Source: Isoetes taiwanensis (Eukaryota; Streptophyta; Lycopodiopsida; Isoetales; Isoetaceae). From it: a stretch of 64,000 nt of DNA. The notes below the pieces were generated by a model. That model was not told the origin of the DNA. It saw only the letters and a program-made list of their open reading frames with translations, and did no database searches. Location: NCBI GenBank assembly GCA_021234155.1, contig JAJEKV010000002.1, positions 3,926,586-3,990,585 on the forward strand, given 5' to 3'. Positions 47,653-60,462 of the stretch are shown in pieces. Numbering within the stretch: position 1 is the stretch's first letter; every line of letters starts with the position of its first letter. The position numbers and the translations under genes are program-made.

Positions 47653-48130
47653 ATAGTACATGCAAATGCAAACTGAGATATGGCCTTGGCAAAGCTATGT
47701 AAACATGGGCAAATGGTTTCCCAAAATACCATCAAGGTAAAACCTCTGTAAAACGACCAAATATTAGCGACAACCACAAATGGTACCAATAGACCAACGA
47801 TGGAGAAACCTGAGATCCTAAGCAAAAACAACTACCTAATGCAAGCAAAGCTTATTGAAAAGGATTAATTGTGATAGGAAAGAGAGATATAATGGCCCAC
47901 TACCATGTTGGGGAAACAATAAAGATACGGGATTCGAAGCTTACATAAAAAGCCATATGGCACACTAACACGAATCACCTACTGATAATGAAATGTAACT
48001 AAGGAAAAGTTCAGGAGGAGAGAAAATATAGAATATTTTAATGGAGATGGTCGACCAAGTTTATAGGCAAAGGTCGATGCAGAACACAAACAACATGGAA
48101 ACTGACAAACATTCAACCCAATAAGTTATA

Positions 48131-48522
48131 TGATAGAATTACAGCATGTACACGTGTTGTGGCATGATTGCGCTACACACACACGCTTGGGAAAGCGGCG
48201 GTTCAGGTAAAAATGATAAAAAGGAGAGATTGAATCCGATGGATTGATGTGTAGAGAAGTGGAGCCGAATTGCCAGTTACAGGGGAAGGATCGGACTGAT
48301 AAGTTCTGATCAAATTCGCACTCGAAAAGGACGGATTGGTTTCCTTCTCAATCGAACTAGCAAGAGTTCCTGGGCTGCAAAAGTGACGAACTGCAAGGAG
48401 CCCTATTCACAAATTGAGGGCAGATTGGGTTATCGGAGGAGCCGTAGAAGGAGCCTTGTTCAGAGGCCAGCTTGGGCTGTCGGAGGAGCCGTTGAAGGAG
48501 CCCTATTCCCAAAACCTTATCA
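48131..48522 (+). repeat. 5' LTR of the copia element
   Basis: 392 bp, TG...CA ends. Its 3' third has internal subrepeats around GGAGCCCTATTC and CGGAGGAGCCGT. Confidence 0.95.
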
Positions 48523-48523
48523 G

Positions 48524-48537
48524 TGGTATCAGAGCCA
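48524..48537 (+). other. Primer-binding site, initiator Met-tRNA type
   Basis: TGGTATCAGAGCCA, one base after the LTR. It is the usual plant copia match to the 3' end of initiator Met-tRNA. Confidence 0.95.
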
Positions 48538-48543
48538 GGTTCA

Positions 48544-49280
48544 TGGCCAGTAGGCTTGCCTTAACACATCTAAGTAACACCAAAAGGGAAAATCGGCTGT
48601 GATACCAATCAAGATAAAGAAAGAAGGCTCTGGATCGGAAGAAGGGAAGAGAGAAGAGACACCTGAAGATGAAAAGGAAGAGATTGCTAAGGCGATTATC
48701 ATGGCAAAATTGGGAGGAGACATAGTGCTTGAAATTCAACACAAGTCTCCTACCGAGATGTGGGAATACCTTCTTGAAAGGTATGAAGCGAAGACTTCTT
48801 CACAAATTCAAGTGCTGGAGACGTAGGTACACAGTTTGCAGTTTGAAAAGGGTGGTGACGTGACGAGTTTAATAAGGCGTCTACGTTTGTTGTTCTACAA
48901 TTTGGAGGGAGCCGGAGTAAAGTATTCCGAGCAACAAAAGGTATTAGTTTTAACGAGAGCTTTCCATGATTCTTACAAGGATTTAGCTGTGTTGGTTAGG
49001 CGCACTTCGCCTACGTTTGATAAAGCTGTAAAGGCAATTAGAACGGAAATGGAGCAAGAAAAAATTGCAGCAGCAAGTGTAAGGGAGAAATCTGTCCGTA
49101 CGGAAGAACATCCAACTATTTTATATACAGGGGAAAGAGGTCGGGGACGAGGTAGAAGCCGAGGAAGAGGAAGAGCACAAATCTAGTTTTACGGTTGTGA
49201 GGAGTTCGGCCATATTAAAGCAGAATGCCCAAATCGAGAAAGGTGGGGTTGTGGACGAGAAGCATATTCACGAGGAAGGG
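48544..49280 (+). pseudogene. copia gag, disrupted
   Basis: Starts MASRLALTHLSN at 48544. Capsid-like sequence continues in another frame from 48599 (LERYEAKTSSQIQVLE, then LIRRLRLLFYNLEGAG), is cut by a TAG at 48824 and ends in an RGRGRSRGRGR basic tail. The zinc knuckle at 49190-49230 (YGCEEFGHIKAEC) lacks its first cysteine, and a TAG (49184) stands just before it. Confidence 0.8.
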
Positions 49281-49289
49281 GTCGAGCAG

Positions 49290-50570
49290 CGTCTGTGGCA
49301 ACTGTAAGTGAACTTGATGATAGCAATGACAAATTGGCAACAATGGGAGTGCTTAGTGAGGATAAGGTAAAGAAATTAAATTCTAAAGATGTAGTGTCAA
49401 ATGTTACTCTCAGAAATGGTTTGGATAAAACTGACACTTTGACTTTAGATTCGGGAGCTGAAGTCTCCGTAGTCAATTCACCTGATTTGCTGAATAAGGT
49501 TGAGATAAGTAAGGGTAATTCAACGATGCAAATGGGAAATGTCGCAACACAAAAGGTGCGTGGAAAGGGGGAGTTGCAGGTATCAAGAGAAGGCAAGGAA
49601 ATTTTAAGGTTGCCAGATACTCTATTTGCTCCAGAAATGTTGTTTAACTTGGTCTCGGTTGCAAATCTTGTTGATAATGGTTATGATTTGGTTTTTTATA
49701 AGCATGGATGCAAATTTATTAAAGATGGTGTGAAGTTATTTGATGCTGATAGAAGAGGAAATTTGTTTGAGTTTGACATCAAAGCAATCAATAAAATATC
49801 TCCCATAGATAAACTGCATACTTGGCATTTGAGGTTGGCGCATACAAATCATATATATATTAAAATTGCAGAAAAGCACAATCTTTTGGATGACTTGATG
49901 TGTGAACATGAAAGTCATGATGATGTTTGTGAGTCATGCATGTTAGGGAAACAAAGTAGATTGCCTTTTAGAAATAAAGGCAAGAGAGCACACAAATTAC
50001 TTGAGTTAGTTCATTCGGATGTTTGTGGTCCAATGCAAGTTCAAAGTCTAGGGTCAAAATTTTACTTTGCATCATTTATTGATGACTATAGCAGAAGGAC
50101 TAAGTGTTACTTTTTGAGGTCCAAAGACCAAGTGTTTGATGCCTTTAGGCTCTATGTTGCGGAGGTTGAAAGGGAAACATCGTTAAAGGTTAAATGCTCA
50201 AGATCCGATCTTGGAGGAGAACATAGATCAGGTGAATTTTGCAGGTTTTGTCAGGAGCATGGGATTAGAAGACAATATACATGTCGGTATACGCCGCAGC
50301 AAAATGGTGTAGCAGAACGAAAGAATCGCACCCTCATGAATGCAGCAAGGTCCATGCTTAAGCATGCGGGCCTACCCAACAGCTTATGGGCAGAAGCAGT
50401 GGCAGCCGCTTGTCACATTCAAAACAGGTTGCTTAGTGTTGCAGTAAAAGAGGCAGTACCAGAATAGGTTTGGACTGGACAAAGACAATCTGTGAAGCGC
50501 TTTAGAGTGTACGGGTGTCTAGCCTATATGTTGGTTCCCGAAGAACTTAGGAGGAAGTTGGATGATAGAA
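49290..50570 (+). pseudogene. copia protease and integrase, disrupted
   Basis: Protease active-site LDSGAEVSVV near 49447. The integrase zinc domain follows (HLRLAHTNH ... CESCMLGKQ), then the catalytic core with HSDVCGPM, SRSDLGGEH and PQQNGVAERKN. The frame is open from 49295 to a TAG at 50465; a frameshift follows near 50570. Confidence 0.88.
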
Positions 50571-52692
50571 GCGTATGCTTTTCTGGTTGGCTACAATGAA
50601 GAAACGAATGGTTACAAGTACAGGTTATATGATCCAAACACTCGCAGAATACATGTTAGTAGAGATGTGATATTTAACGAAAACATCCTATACAAAGATA
50701 GGAGGCTACTTAGCAAGCCGGAGATGACAGAATGGGTGCCAGTAGAATATTTGGAAAATGATTCAGGGGTAAATAAAGAAGCAATGCACAATTTTAGGGA
50801 GACAATAAGTTTACCCATGGAAGATGAAATTGACCTCGAAGACACAGAACCAGATGTGGTGCATGAGGTCGCAGAAACTGATAGTGCACTGCATACTGAG
50901 CCAGAGGAGGTGCATGAAGTCTTAGATCCAGAGGAGGTGCATGAAGTCTTAGACTTGATAGTGCACCGGAAACTGGACACTAGGAGGAGAAGAGCAGTGA
51001 AGCCGTAATTGAAGAAACCAGGAGTACAAGCAGGACTCGTCGCAGTGAAGAAAGTCTCAAATCTCAGCTTCCGTTTGATACAGAGGGATTTGGCAGAAAA
51101 GAAAGCGGTAAGACAACAAGACCTCGAAAGTCTAAAATCTTATCTTGTACTTTAGAACCAGAAACAGTGGAAGAAGCAGTAACATGGTCAGATGTAGACA
51201 TGTGGAAAGAAGCAATGAGGAATGAACTAGATTTATTCAAACAAACTGGAACCTATGATTTGGTGCCGAGACCAAGTGACAAGAATGTTGTCGGTAGTAA
51301 GTGGATTTTTAAGATTAAAAGAAAGGCAGATGGGTCCGTCGAGAGGTACAAGGCTCACTTACAGCTAGAAGGAGTGGATTTTAAGGACACATTCTCACCT
51401 ATTATTAAGATGACTAGTTTGAGAGCGCTCATAGCCATTGCAGTACAAAATGACATGGAATTGGGTCATATGGATGTCAAGACTGCCTTCCTGAATGGAG
51501 ACTTGGAAGAAGAAATCTATATGGAGCAGCCTCATGGATACGAGCAGGGTAGTAATATGGTGTGCAAATTAAAAAAGGCTATTTATGGATTGAGACATGA
51601 ATGGTACTTATGCGTGAACAAGTTTTATTAATTGACAGTGGATTCATTAAATTAAAAACAGAAGGTAATCTTTACATGAAAAGGGAAGGAGATAAATGCC
51701 TGGTAATGGCTTTATATGTCGATGATTGTGTCATAGCCAGTAATGACAAAGCCTTGCTGGACAAGTGTAAACTATTGTTGAGAAGCCGATTTCAAATGAC
51801 TGATCTTGGAGATCTTCAAAAACTGCAGGGAATGGAAGTAAGAAGAGATAAGGCACGGGGTGTGTTGTACCTCACTCAAGAACAATATATCAAGAAAATG
51901 CTAGTCAAGTTCAGAATGCTTGATTGCAATGTAGCGAAGACACCATTTGCGCCAGGAGTAAAATTGTCAAGAAAAATGTGTCCACAAACATCTGAAGAGG
52001 ATGAAGATATGAAAGGTAGACCTTATAGGTCGCTAGTTGGCAGCTTGTTGTATACTGCAAATAGCACAAGGCCGGATATTACTTATGTTGTTAATCTTCT
52101 CAGCAGGTTTTTAAATAAACCAAGAAGGGAGCATTGGATAGCCGCTAAAAGGGTCCTCAGGTATCTAAAGGGTACCTCAACTCATGGACTATGTTTTGAA
52201 AAGGGCATGGAAGATAATCTGGTTGGGTATGCAAATGCAGATTAGGGAGGAGATACTGATGATAGAAAGTCCACTTCTGGATATCTTCGTAAGTTTGGAG
52301 GTACGACAATATCATGGGTCAGTAAAAAACAAGAGTGTGTTGCAAAATCCAGTGCAGAAGCAAAATATGTAGCGGTGTCTTTGGCAGCATCGGAGATCAT
52401 TTGGTTGCGAAGGATGCTCAGGGAATTAGGGAAGTCATGCATGGGTACAACAATAATTTATTGTGACAACAAAAGCGGGATAGCGATGAGCAAAAATCCA
52501 GTTTGTCATTCGCGAACTAAGCACATAGAGATTCATCACCATTTCATTCGAGATGAAGTAGGAAAGGGTGAAATAAATGTAGAATACATTCCTACTGCAT
52601 TGCAGCAGGCAGATATGTTGACTAAGGTTCTTACTGAACCAAAACTTCATGTTGCAAAAAAACAAGTAGGAATTATGAGTTGTACAGGCTAA
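50562..52692 (+). pseudogene. copia reverse transcriptase and RNase H, disrupted
   Basis: A linker with a duplicated EEVHEVLD motif, then RT from 51167 (WKEAMRNELDLF, GSKWIFKIK, MDVKTAFLNGDL, ALYVDDCVIAS). The stretch after ERYKAHL is about six residues shorter than usual, so the RT would be defective even without stops. Frameshifts occur between 51008 and 51030 and near 51620. A TAG at 52243 replaces the RNase H tryptophan of the DADW motif. RNase H ends TKHIEIHHHFIRDEV ... QADMLTK at 52692. Confidence 0.9.
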
Positions 52693-52701
52693 GGGGGAGA
52701 A
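52690..52701 (+). other. Polypurine tract
   Basis: TAAGGGGGAGAA immediately upstream of the 3' LTR; the expected plus-strand primer site. Confidence 0.9.
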
Positions 52702-53093
52702 TGATAGAATTACAGCCTGTACATGTGTTGTGGCATGATTGCACCACGCACACACGCTTGGGAAATCGGCGGTTCAGGTAAAAATGATAAAAAGGAGAGA
52801 TTGAATCCGATGGATTGACGCGCAGAGAAGTGGAGCCGAATCGCCAGTTACAGGGGAAGGATCGGACTGATAAGTTCTGATCAAATCCGCACTCGAAAAG
52901 GACGGATTGGTTTCCTTCTCAATCGAACTTGCAGGAGTTCCTGGGCTGCACAAGTGACGAACTGCAAGGAGCCCTATTCACAAATTGAGGGCAGATTGGG
53001 CTGTCGGAGGAGCCGTAGAAGGAGCCTTGTTCAGAGGCTAGCTTGGGCTGTCGGAGAAGCCATTGAAGGAGCCCTATTCCCAAAACCTTATCA
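52702..53093 (+). repeat. 3' LTR of the copia element
   Basis: 392 bp, same ends as the 5' LTR, followed by the TTATA target duplication. Confidence 0.95.
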
Positions 53094-53099
53094 TTATAC

Positions 53100-55612
53100 A
53101 CCCTATAGAACCAAACCAAGACAATTGATGCCAAACATAAGGGTGCAGCATGGTCAAACAAAGAAGGGTGCATCCATGAAACTGCATTCAGATCTCATAA
53201 ACATGACTAACCATGGTAGAAACATCAAAGTGACGTGATGGATTAAAAAAAAAACATGCCATCTGAAATCATGAAGCCACATGATCTGCCCTAAGAAACC
53301 ACCACAAAAAGAAGTCAGTCCATCGTTGAACTGTGTAGTTGCTAAGTTGGAACTGATTCCAATCCTTATCGACTCGACTAATCCCTGGAAAATAAGCCTG
53401 CAAGTTTTAAAGGGTTTCTAGAGTAACGGGGTCAAGGCGCCACTATAAAAAGAAAAAAGAAATAGGAAACAATGCAATAATGAGGTAACCAACAAAATGA
53501 GCCATGTTGTGACTGGGGATAGTGCAAGCATAAGGACTACTAAAAGAAATACCAACATACAAGAACGTGAAGAACCAAGAAAAAAGGAATACAAGTAAAT
53601 AAGAAACCTTGTTTAATAAATTATGCACCAAGGACCCTTCGTTATAATGTTTATAACACGAGGTTTAATGTTCGTAACATTTAGGGGAGGGAGGCACAAA
53701 CGACCTATGCATGACGTCAAACAACAAGGGAAAGATGAGGCAAGGACTAGACTGGCCAAACTCAACAATAATATAATCATGCACAAGGACCGACCTATGC
53801 ATAAGGACCTTTTGTGATTAATGTTTAATAAATTATGCCCAAGGATCCTTTGTTATAATATTTATAATACGAGGTTCAATGTTTATAACATCAGGGTTGC
53901 ACAAACGGCCTATGCATGCGTCAAATAACAAAGGGAACGATGAGGCAAGAACTAGACTGACCAAACCCAACACATAAATTATTCTAACTATACAAATAAG
54001 ACCCAGGGCAGAACCAAACCAAGCCCCAAGCACAACCTATAAGAACCACCATAATACGACCTAGAACAACACAAATATAAAGCACACCACAAAACCCACT
54101 ACAAGCCCCCAAACCGACCGGCACATGAAACAGCTATAAACAAAACGAAACTGAGCAAGACGGCAACAACAAATTAGACAAAATAGGTCAACAAGATCCC
54201 TACAGACCAACCAAGACTCCTATACCAATCTAGACGGACCTATCCTCCCAAAAAATAGAACCTCGCTTCACAACAACTCGGAAAACCCTAAAAAAATAAT
54301 GACCTTATTTAAGCCAAGCACACCACAGACCCACAACAAACCCCCCAAACTGACCGACAAATGAAAACGAGACTAAGCAAGATGGCAATATAAACTGGCA
54401 AAAATGGTGGACACAATCCCCACAGACGACAAGATGTCTAAGAGCAAGTCACACAACCTAAACCCCCAAAAAACACCATAGCACATCGAAAAACAATAAA
54501 AAAATGGACTCACATTTCAAATTAAAAAACCTAGCTATAGGAAATAATAAAAAAAGTGGGCGCCAGGATACCGGGTCCCGGGAACCCTGGACCACCTGAA
54601 TTCGTTGGGATACCCAGACCCGGTAACCTGACAAAAAAACATAGGTGGGTCTGGTCTGCGCAAATCCAGCGGCCGACCTGAGGTTGGACTGCCCAACCTG
54701 GTGAATCTGCTGTGGGGCCGCTTCGATTCTAACTGCAGAGGCCTGCCAGGGAGAGGAAACAAGGGTAAGATCCAAGAGTAACAGGCCAAAAGCCCGGGGA
54801 TTTCACCCAGGCACATGGGGATACCTCATGTGCGTGCAAGGGGTCACCAGAAAACCCCTTGTATACGACTTTTGGAGGTCGAAAACCCCTACATACGTAA
54901 ATATGAAAACCCAATTTCCCCGCCCCCTACCGTAGATATACGCCCGGACTATGTTACGTTTTACATACCCCTACCCGATCTTGTACTTGATTTTGTGTCG
55001 TAGCCTTATTCAGAGAAAAAATGGTTTGTGGAGAAGGAAAAAAATTTCACAATGTGTTTAATAGACATTTCTCTCATCTTCATTCTCAGTCTAAGCTTGT
55101 CTCGTTGGTTAAGACTCTATTGCATCCTTAGTGTGTCCCTTAGTGATAAAGTACTGGGGATACTTCAAGCTTGAAAACATGGCCGAAACATGGTGCATAT
55201 GGGTTTAGGAATGAATGTCTAAATGGATTATGGAATAAGGAATAAGCAAGGTTAATATGAAACTTTGTTAATATGAAACTATGGAAGCATGCAAAATGTT
55301 AATATAATCCTTAATATATGGAAGCATTGTTAACATATGGAAACATGCAAAATGTTATAGCTATATCCTTAAAAGAGGATATCATGCCCGATATCTTGCA
55401 TGGCCGTGCATGGCACGGATATAAAAAAGCAGAACCTGCCCCGGAACCTGCCCCCGGAGCTAAACATAATTATTTAAGCCTTTTCTAGGTCTTTTGATGC
55501 ATGGTTCATGCTAGTGTTAGCGCAAAGCATTCAGGATTCAGCCCAATCAATAGGTACCAATATATTAATTCATTCAGTCCCATCTTCTATCCCATTTATA
55601 GGGGTACCAATG
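53100..55612. other. Intergenic region with local duplications
   Basis: No gene recognised. 53609-53770 recurs as 53820-53972 (ttgtttaataaattatgcaccaagga ... ctagactggccaaactcaac in the first, diverged in the second). 54060-54160 is similarly related to 54305-54400. The 54560-54900 part is GC-richer but has no supported frame. Confidence 0.5.
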
Positions 55613-55629
55613 TAAATCTCCAATCTATT

Positions 55630-58098
55630 TTTTTTTTTTGAAGAACTGTGTCAGCAATATATTAAAAGAATGATAATGTTACAAAGCAAGTGAGGAGGAA
55701 GGAGAACTGCCCCAAAGAGACAAAGATACCTCGACCTCCACAACAATCGCAACTCTCATCATACATAAACCGCCATCACCATCTACCACACCCAAGAAGT
55801 CCCGCCAAATGGAAAACTTCCGCTCTACTAATCCCGGGAACACCAAAAAGCTTTGAAATAGCTTGCACCTGAGTCGAGGAATCGAGAGGCTGCAGTTTCT
55901 TGAATCCCCGAAAGATCCACAACCGCCGCTTCCAAATCAACCACACCAACCAAGCCACGCCACCGGATGCAAGGCTTGTTGCCCGTCTGGCGGCCAAGCA
56001 CCGGATATACATGAAGCGGCAATTGTTGGCTATTCAATCTCACCCTGAATGCGAGCCTGACCCAATCCCGGCAACCCGCAAGTGAGGGCATAAAACCGCA
56101 ATGCTCCACGCTCTCACGATGAAGGCCACAACAAGGGCAAAGAGGGCTCACACCCGCCTAAACCCGACTCACAAGGACATTCACCCCTGACGATACAGCG
56201 GTGCACCACATGCCACGTATAACACCGAACCTTCTGTGGGGAAGTGAGCTCCATGTCCACATCCAAACCGAAGCCATCGAGAACCCGAAGCTGCGGAGAC
56301 CACTTGCCCGAAGGGGCAGAGTGTCATGAATAGCCAACACCGGTAACAAGACCGCACAAAACAAGAAGATACAACATCCGGATGAACCTTCCAAACCCCG
56401 CACCACCACATCACCACGAGGGACTATAGGTATGTGTGAAGCGAATACTCCCCGCCACTTGTTCCCGAATAGCCCTGGCCAGCGTCCCTTCAGCGGCGAG
56501 CTCGAAGAACTCCCACGGCTAGCTGACCATCCCAATACCAATCCTCCAAGGTGAGCCAAAGCTCGCCTCCAGCGAACTTTCGTCCGGCATGCATGCATGT
56601 GACCCAAGGGCAAATCTGCGGGGGGTAGAGGAACCCACAAGAAAGGAGAAGAGTGGTGATAAACTGGAGGCATAATCTAGCCGGAAGAGCACACGCCGCG
56701 TGATCCCAAGCCCCGAACACCCCCGTGAGAAAAGGGATGCATGTGGGAAAGGCGGAGACCATACAACAAAGCCGGGGCAACTCTACATGCACGACGACTT
56801 TCCAAATGCCACACAATGGCGAAGAGATTGCCACAATAGTGCCGCACAGGAGAAGATGCTCCATCCTGTAGAATGCTCCAAATAAACTTAGAGACCAACA
56901 CCTTACTATCATGCCAAATCCAGAATGGCCAAGCCCCCATCCTCCGGGGCGGAGACACTTCCACCAAGCCACTTTAACAACCCCCCTTCATCATCCCGCC
57001 CACACAAAATTTGAACAATCTTATCCAAAGCACATATCTTACCCTCGGGGAGCTAACATCGCAGATCTTTGTATACACATGAGTGCTACAAAGTCTTGAC
57101 TTGGCAATAGTGATCCTACCGCCATGGACAACTTGCTACCCTTCCACCAATTGAGGTGTTTTACGCAACCCCCCAAAATCTCATCCCACACCCTCCCCAT
57201 GGAAACATCCCTCCAAAGGGAATACCCAACGACTTAGTACACACATTACACGGAAGCACCTTCCAAGGAATAGAGCCAAACAAGGGGAGGCGGAGTCAAT
57301 CGGGCCCATAATGCGGAGCATTTGCCCCAATTCGAAAGAATGCCCTGAGGCCAAGGAGAAAGTATCCAAAAAACCCTTCACATTCCTCGCAAATTCCTCT
57401 CTTACGCCACCAAGAAGAGAAAAGTGTCATCGGCGGTTAATAATCTGGCGACTACCATCCCCGCATCCAGAAGCCCATCCACCACCCCCTCCTCCCCTGC
57501 AGCCAAAAACAAGCGAGGCAGTGCCTCCGCCCCAATCGTAAACAAAAATGGTGCCAAAGGGCACCCCCGGCCTTACCCTCCGCCTAAGGAGAAAAAAGGC
57601 GGAGGGTTCACCTGCACACCACCGTGGCCGTCTGCGACCTATCTATGCACTTCATGATGTCTCTGTAAAGCGTGGACCACACCCAACGCTAACATCATGG
57701 CGGAACAAGAACTCCCAACGGACACTATCATAAGCTTTGGCAAAGTCAAGCTTAAGATAGGCAATGCCTTGACTGTTCTCCCTCGCCCAATAAAGGCCCT
57801 CATAAGCTGCGGCAACATTAGTCAAAATGTTCCTCCCAGGAACAAACCCAGACTGCACCTTACTAATGGAAGAAGTCAACACCGGCTTCAACTTCTCGGC
57901 CAGGGCTTTCGCAATAATCTTGTACACAGAGGACAACAAGGATATAGGCCTCCAATCATTAATAGTAGAAGGCTGCTTAACCTTAGGAATCAAGGAAATG
58001 CATGCGGTATTCAAGATCCTATCCATGTGAGAAGACTGCAGCAACTCAAGATACACCTGGTACACAGACTCACCAGCCCACTCCCAATAAGTCTGAAA
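55630..58098 (-). mobile_element. 5'-truncated L1-like LINE insertion
   Basis: Bounded by a 17-bp target duplication TAAATCTCCAATCTATT (55613-55629 and 58099-58115). The minus-strand 3' end has a short poly-A (T run at 55627-55639 on the plus strand). Coding remnants run from RT (58065) through ADDT (about 57440) to a C-terminal zinc finger near 56140. ORF1 and the endonuclease are absent, so reverse transcription stopped early at insertion. It is more GC-rich than its surroundings. Confidence 0.93.
55828..58065 (-). pseudogene. L1-like RT fragment, frameshifted
   Basis: 58065-57652 reads ISLIPKVKQPSTINDWRPIS, QSGFVPGRNI and KLDFAKAYDSV (RT motif A). Other frames continue with RGCPLAPFLF near 57570 and ADDTFLFLL near 57430 (RT motif C with the tyrosine lost). 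SPLCPCCGLHRESVEHCG near 56140 is the C-terminal zinc finger. Multiple frameshifts; not functional. Confidence 0.85.
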
Positions 58099-58110
58099 TA
58101 AATCTCCAAT

Positions 58111-60462
58111 CTATTGAGTTATGTTGTAAATGACTTTCGTCATGCCCTTTTTAACTCGAATTTGTGTAACCTGCACAACACCATGTATCATTTCATTATT
58201 CAAGGCTAAGAAGATGTTAATAAATAGTAAAATATTCTGTATTGAGTTAGATTTTAAGAACTATTACCTTCAAGTTTCCAATTGAAGAGATATCCTTAAC
58301 ATGAGTACCCCCACATGGACAACCAAAACTGCTTCCTATTGTAACAATACGTGGATTTGTGTCCCGCAAAAGAAGTGATTCAAATTTCGAAATCCTGGTA
58401 TATGAAATACATGTTATTATGCAACAAGGTAAAGAAAAAAGTAAAGCTACACAACCAGGTGCAATATCGGAAGATTTCCACCACATAGTTCTTCAACTTG
58501 TTTATATGTTGCAACTAATGCACAAACCCTGCACAAAATATTATCCATTTTGTTACCCTATTGGTGGAGATAGTTACTTGTGGCCTTTATTTATATATAC
58601 AGAAACATGTTTCTCGAAACATGATGCATTAGAGGAAACATACATCATGTTCGATGAAAATGCAGTCAATTTGTGGCGAGAATACATCACGGGGCCACCA
58701 CCGCAACAACAAAAGCGATTTGCTTCTTCTTCTAAAGCTATGCGTTTCAGTTCTATCTCTTTGGCAGGAATTACACCTTTGTATTCCACAAAAGGTCTGC
58801 AGAACCAACGTTATTGAAACTGTATAGTAACCACACAATATGTACATAAACTTACCCATCTGGAAAGTGGTAGCCTTTTCCAGGCTCTAACTCTTTTAAC
58901 CCAACGTTTTGCATGCATATATCAAGTAGATGTCCAGCTGTATGTAGCCTGAAGATAATGATCATCCCGTTAACACTTATTGGATCTCCAACAACTGGTT
59001 TAATATAAAATGCATCACTAAATTTTGCACCTTGTGGAGTTAGCTTGCCAAGATGTTACTGTTATTGAATTCTCCAAAACTACTGGTTTATCACAAAATA
59101 TAGCATTAGATCTGCACCTTATGGAGCTAAGTTCCAGATGTGTTTACACTTTGCTTTTCCCTTGAATTCGTTCCTCTTTCTGCTGTCACATGTAGTGCTT
59201 CACAAACTCATCTTAACAGTTTGTTGCCTGGGTTTTAAGCAAAACAAGATGCCCTATTTGCAATGTTATCGGCAGTTAGTAAGATTTTGATCCTTATTAG
59301 TAGGTCATTTCGATTGTCAAATCCTATAGGCACTGATATACATAACTAGCTATATCAAACAACTGATGTTATTAAAAATGTCAGTAGATGTAACTAAGAT
59401 AGTAATGCCTAATGGGTATGAGCGAGGTTAAATTTTATTAGTTGTCTCGCATTTATCATGATAAACAAACACCTCTAGGGCTTTGTACCTTGAGTTCAAC
59501 TCCCTTCGTTGTTCGTCTACTAATAACTTTACTTCCTGACCACCTTCAAAGGTCGGGCTTGTTTCAAAAGTGCCATAGTGATGCACCTGTTAAAATCAAT
59601 AAATTGTGAAATACTATTAGACTCAAGGATGCACATGACTGCAATCATATAACTATGAAGAGGTAAAAATTCTACATTAGTGATGGAAGTGCTAAAAATA
59701 AATAGTAGCAGTGGCCACAATTCTCAATTCAGAGGTACTAAATGTGATGCAGAAGTCCTTCAAATAAATAGCAAGTTCTACATTACTGCCAACAGTGCAC
59801 AACTAACTAATAGCAGAGGTAACAGTTCCCAATATAGAGGTACTAAACATAATGCCGAAACCCTAGACATATCTAGAACATTGCACGAAATTCTAACTGC
59901 AAATTTCAAAAAATTTTGACCAGATTTTCCATATTTAATTCACATTCCTGAGATGTTAACAATACATATGGCAACTCAGGAATGTCAGGTAGATCAGCAT
60001 TCCCGTGCTTCCTTTTCCATAACTCGCAAGCATTCAAATGTAAATAAAATAGAACGAAAAATGTGAACATGTCTGCTTTTTAGTCATTGGCTGCATCTAA
60101 TAGGTTAAGAAGTTTGCATCGTATTGCACGTAAAGATCAATTATAAGAAAAGAATCTTACCACACCATTCTAGATGCGTACGTCCTCAACTCGGAATCTT
60201 TGCACAGCTTTACCACAAATCCATCCTTTATCAGATGGCTGGCCACCGCCTTGTGGGTAAAAGATGGTCTGATCCAATATGATAGCAACACGTTCTTCAT
60301 CCTGCTTAACGACACAGATTACCATTATGTAACAAAGATTATAGCCTGCAGCTAAAGCGCATTCAAAGAAAAGAAATCATGCTAATTTGTCTTCTTTTTT
60401 GCAAGTCGATTACGCACCTGTAATAGGTCAACAACAGTGGCTTGTGTTTGGAGCTGCCACAT
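58111..60462 (-). pseudogene. AlaX-like alanyl-tRNA editing protein gene, probably disrupted
   Basis: Proteins of this family remove wrongly attached serine or glycine from tRNA-Ala. Exons: 60462-60418 (MWQLQTQATVVDLLQ), 60301-60161 (LDQTIFYPQGGGQPSD), 59586-59489 (HYGTFETSPTFEGGQE), 58948-58856, 58796 to about 58686, 58514-58456, 58394-58268 and 58170-58111 (stop TAG). The zinc-site motifs are present: HTAGH (H-x3-H) in exon 4 and CPCGGTH (C-x3-H) in exon 7. The first five junctions are in phase. However, exon 2 holds an in-frame TAG at 60172-60170, and I could not find clean phases for exons 5/6 and 6/7. A LINE sits on the stop codon. Either a recent pseudogene or sequence errors in a live gene. 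Confidence 0.75.

Larger units (their letters stand above)
43330..48125. other. Repeat-rich region without a recognised gene
   Basis: Long minus-strand frames occur but have no motif and differ between duplicated copies. Sequence at about 43830-44640 recurs, diverged, at about 44680-45790: for example gggaaacaactat and acttggaactggagtgacct, then gaagcaaccaga and ggcaact further on. It is an old repeat family in tandem, not coding. An A29 run at 46885-46913 could be the tail of a retroposed sequence. Confidence 0.5.
48131..53093 (+). mobile_element. Full-length Ty1/copia LTR retrotransposon, coding-dead
   Basis: 392-bp LTRs at both ends starting TGATAGAATT and ending CCTTATCA; 5-bp target duplication TTATA (48126-48130 and 53094-53098); primer-binding site TGGTATCAGAGCCA; purine tract; gag and pol in copia order (protease, integrase, RT, RNase H). 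About 19 differences between the LTRs by eye, near 5%, mostly transitions, indicate an old insertion. Several TAG stops and frameshifts disable it. Confidence 0.96.
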
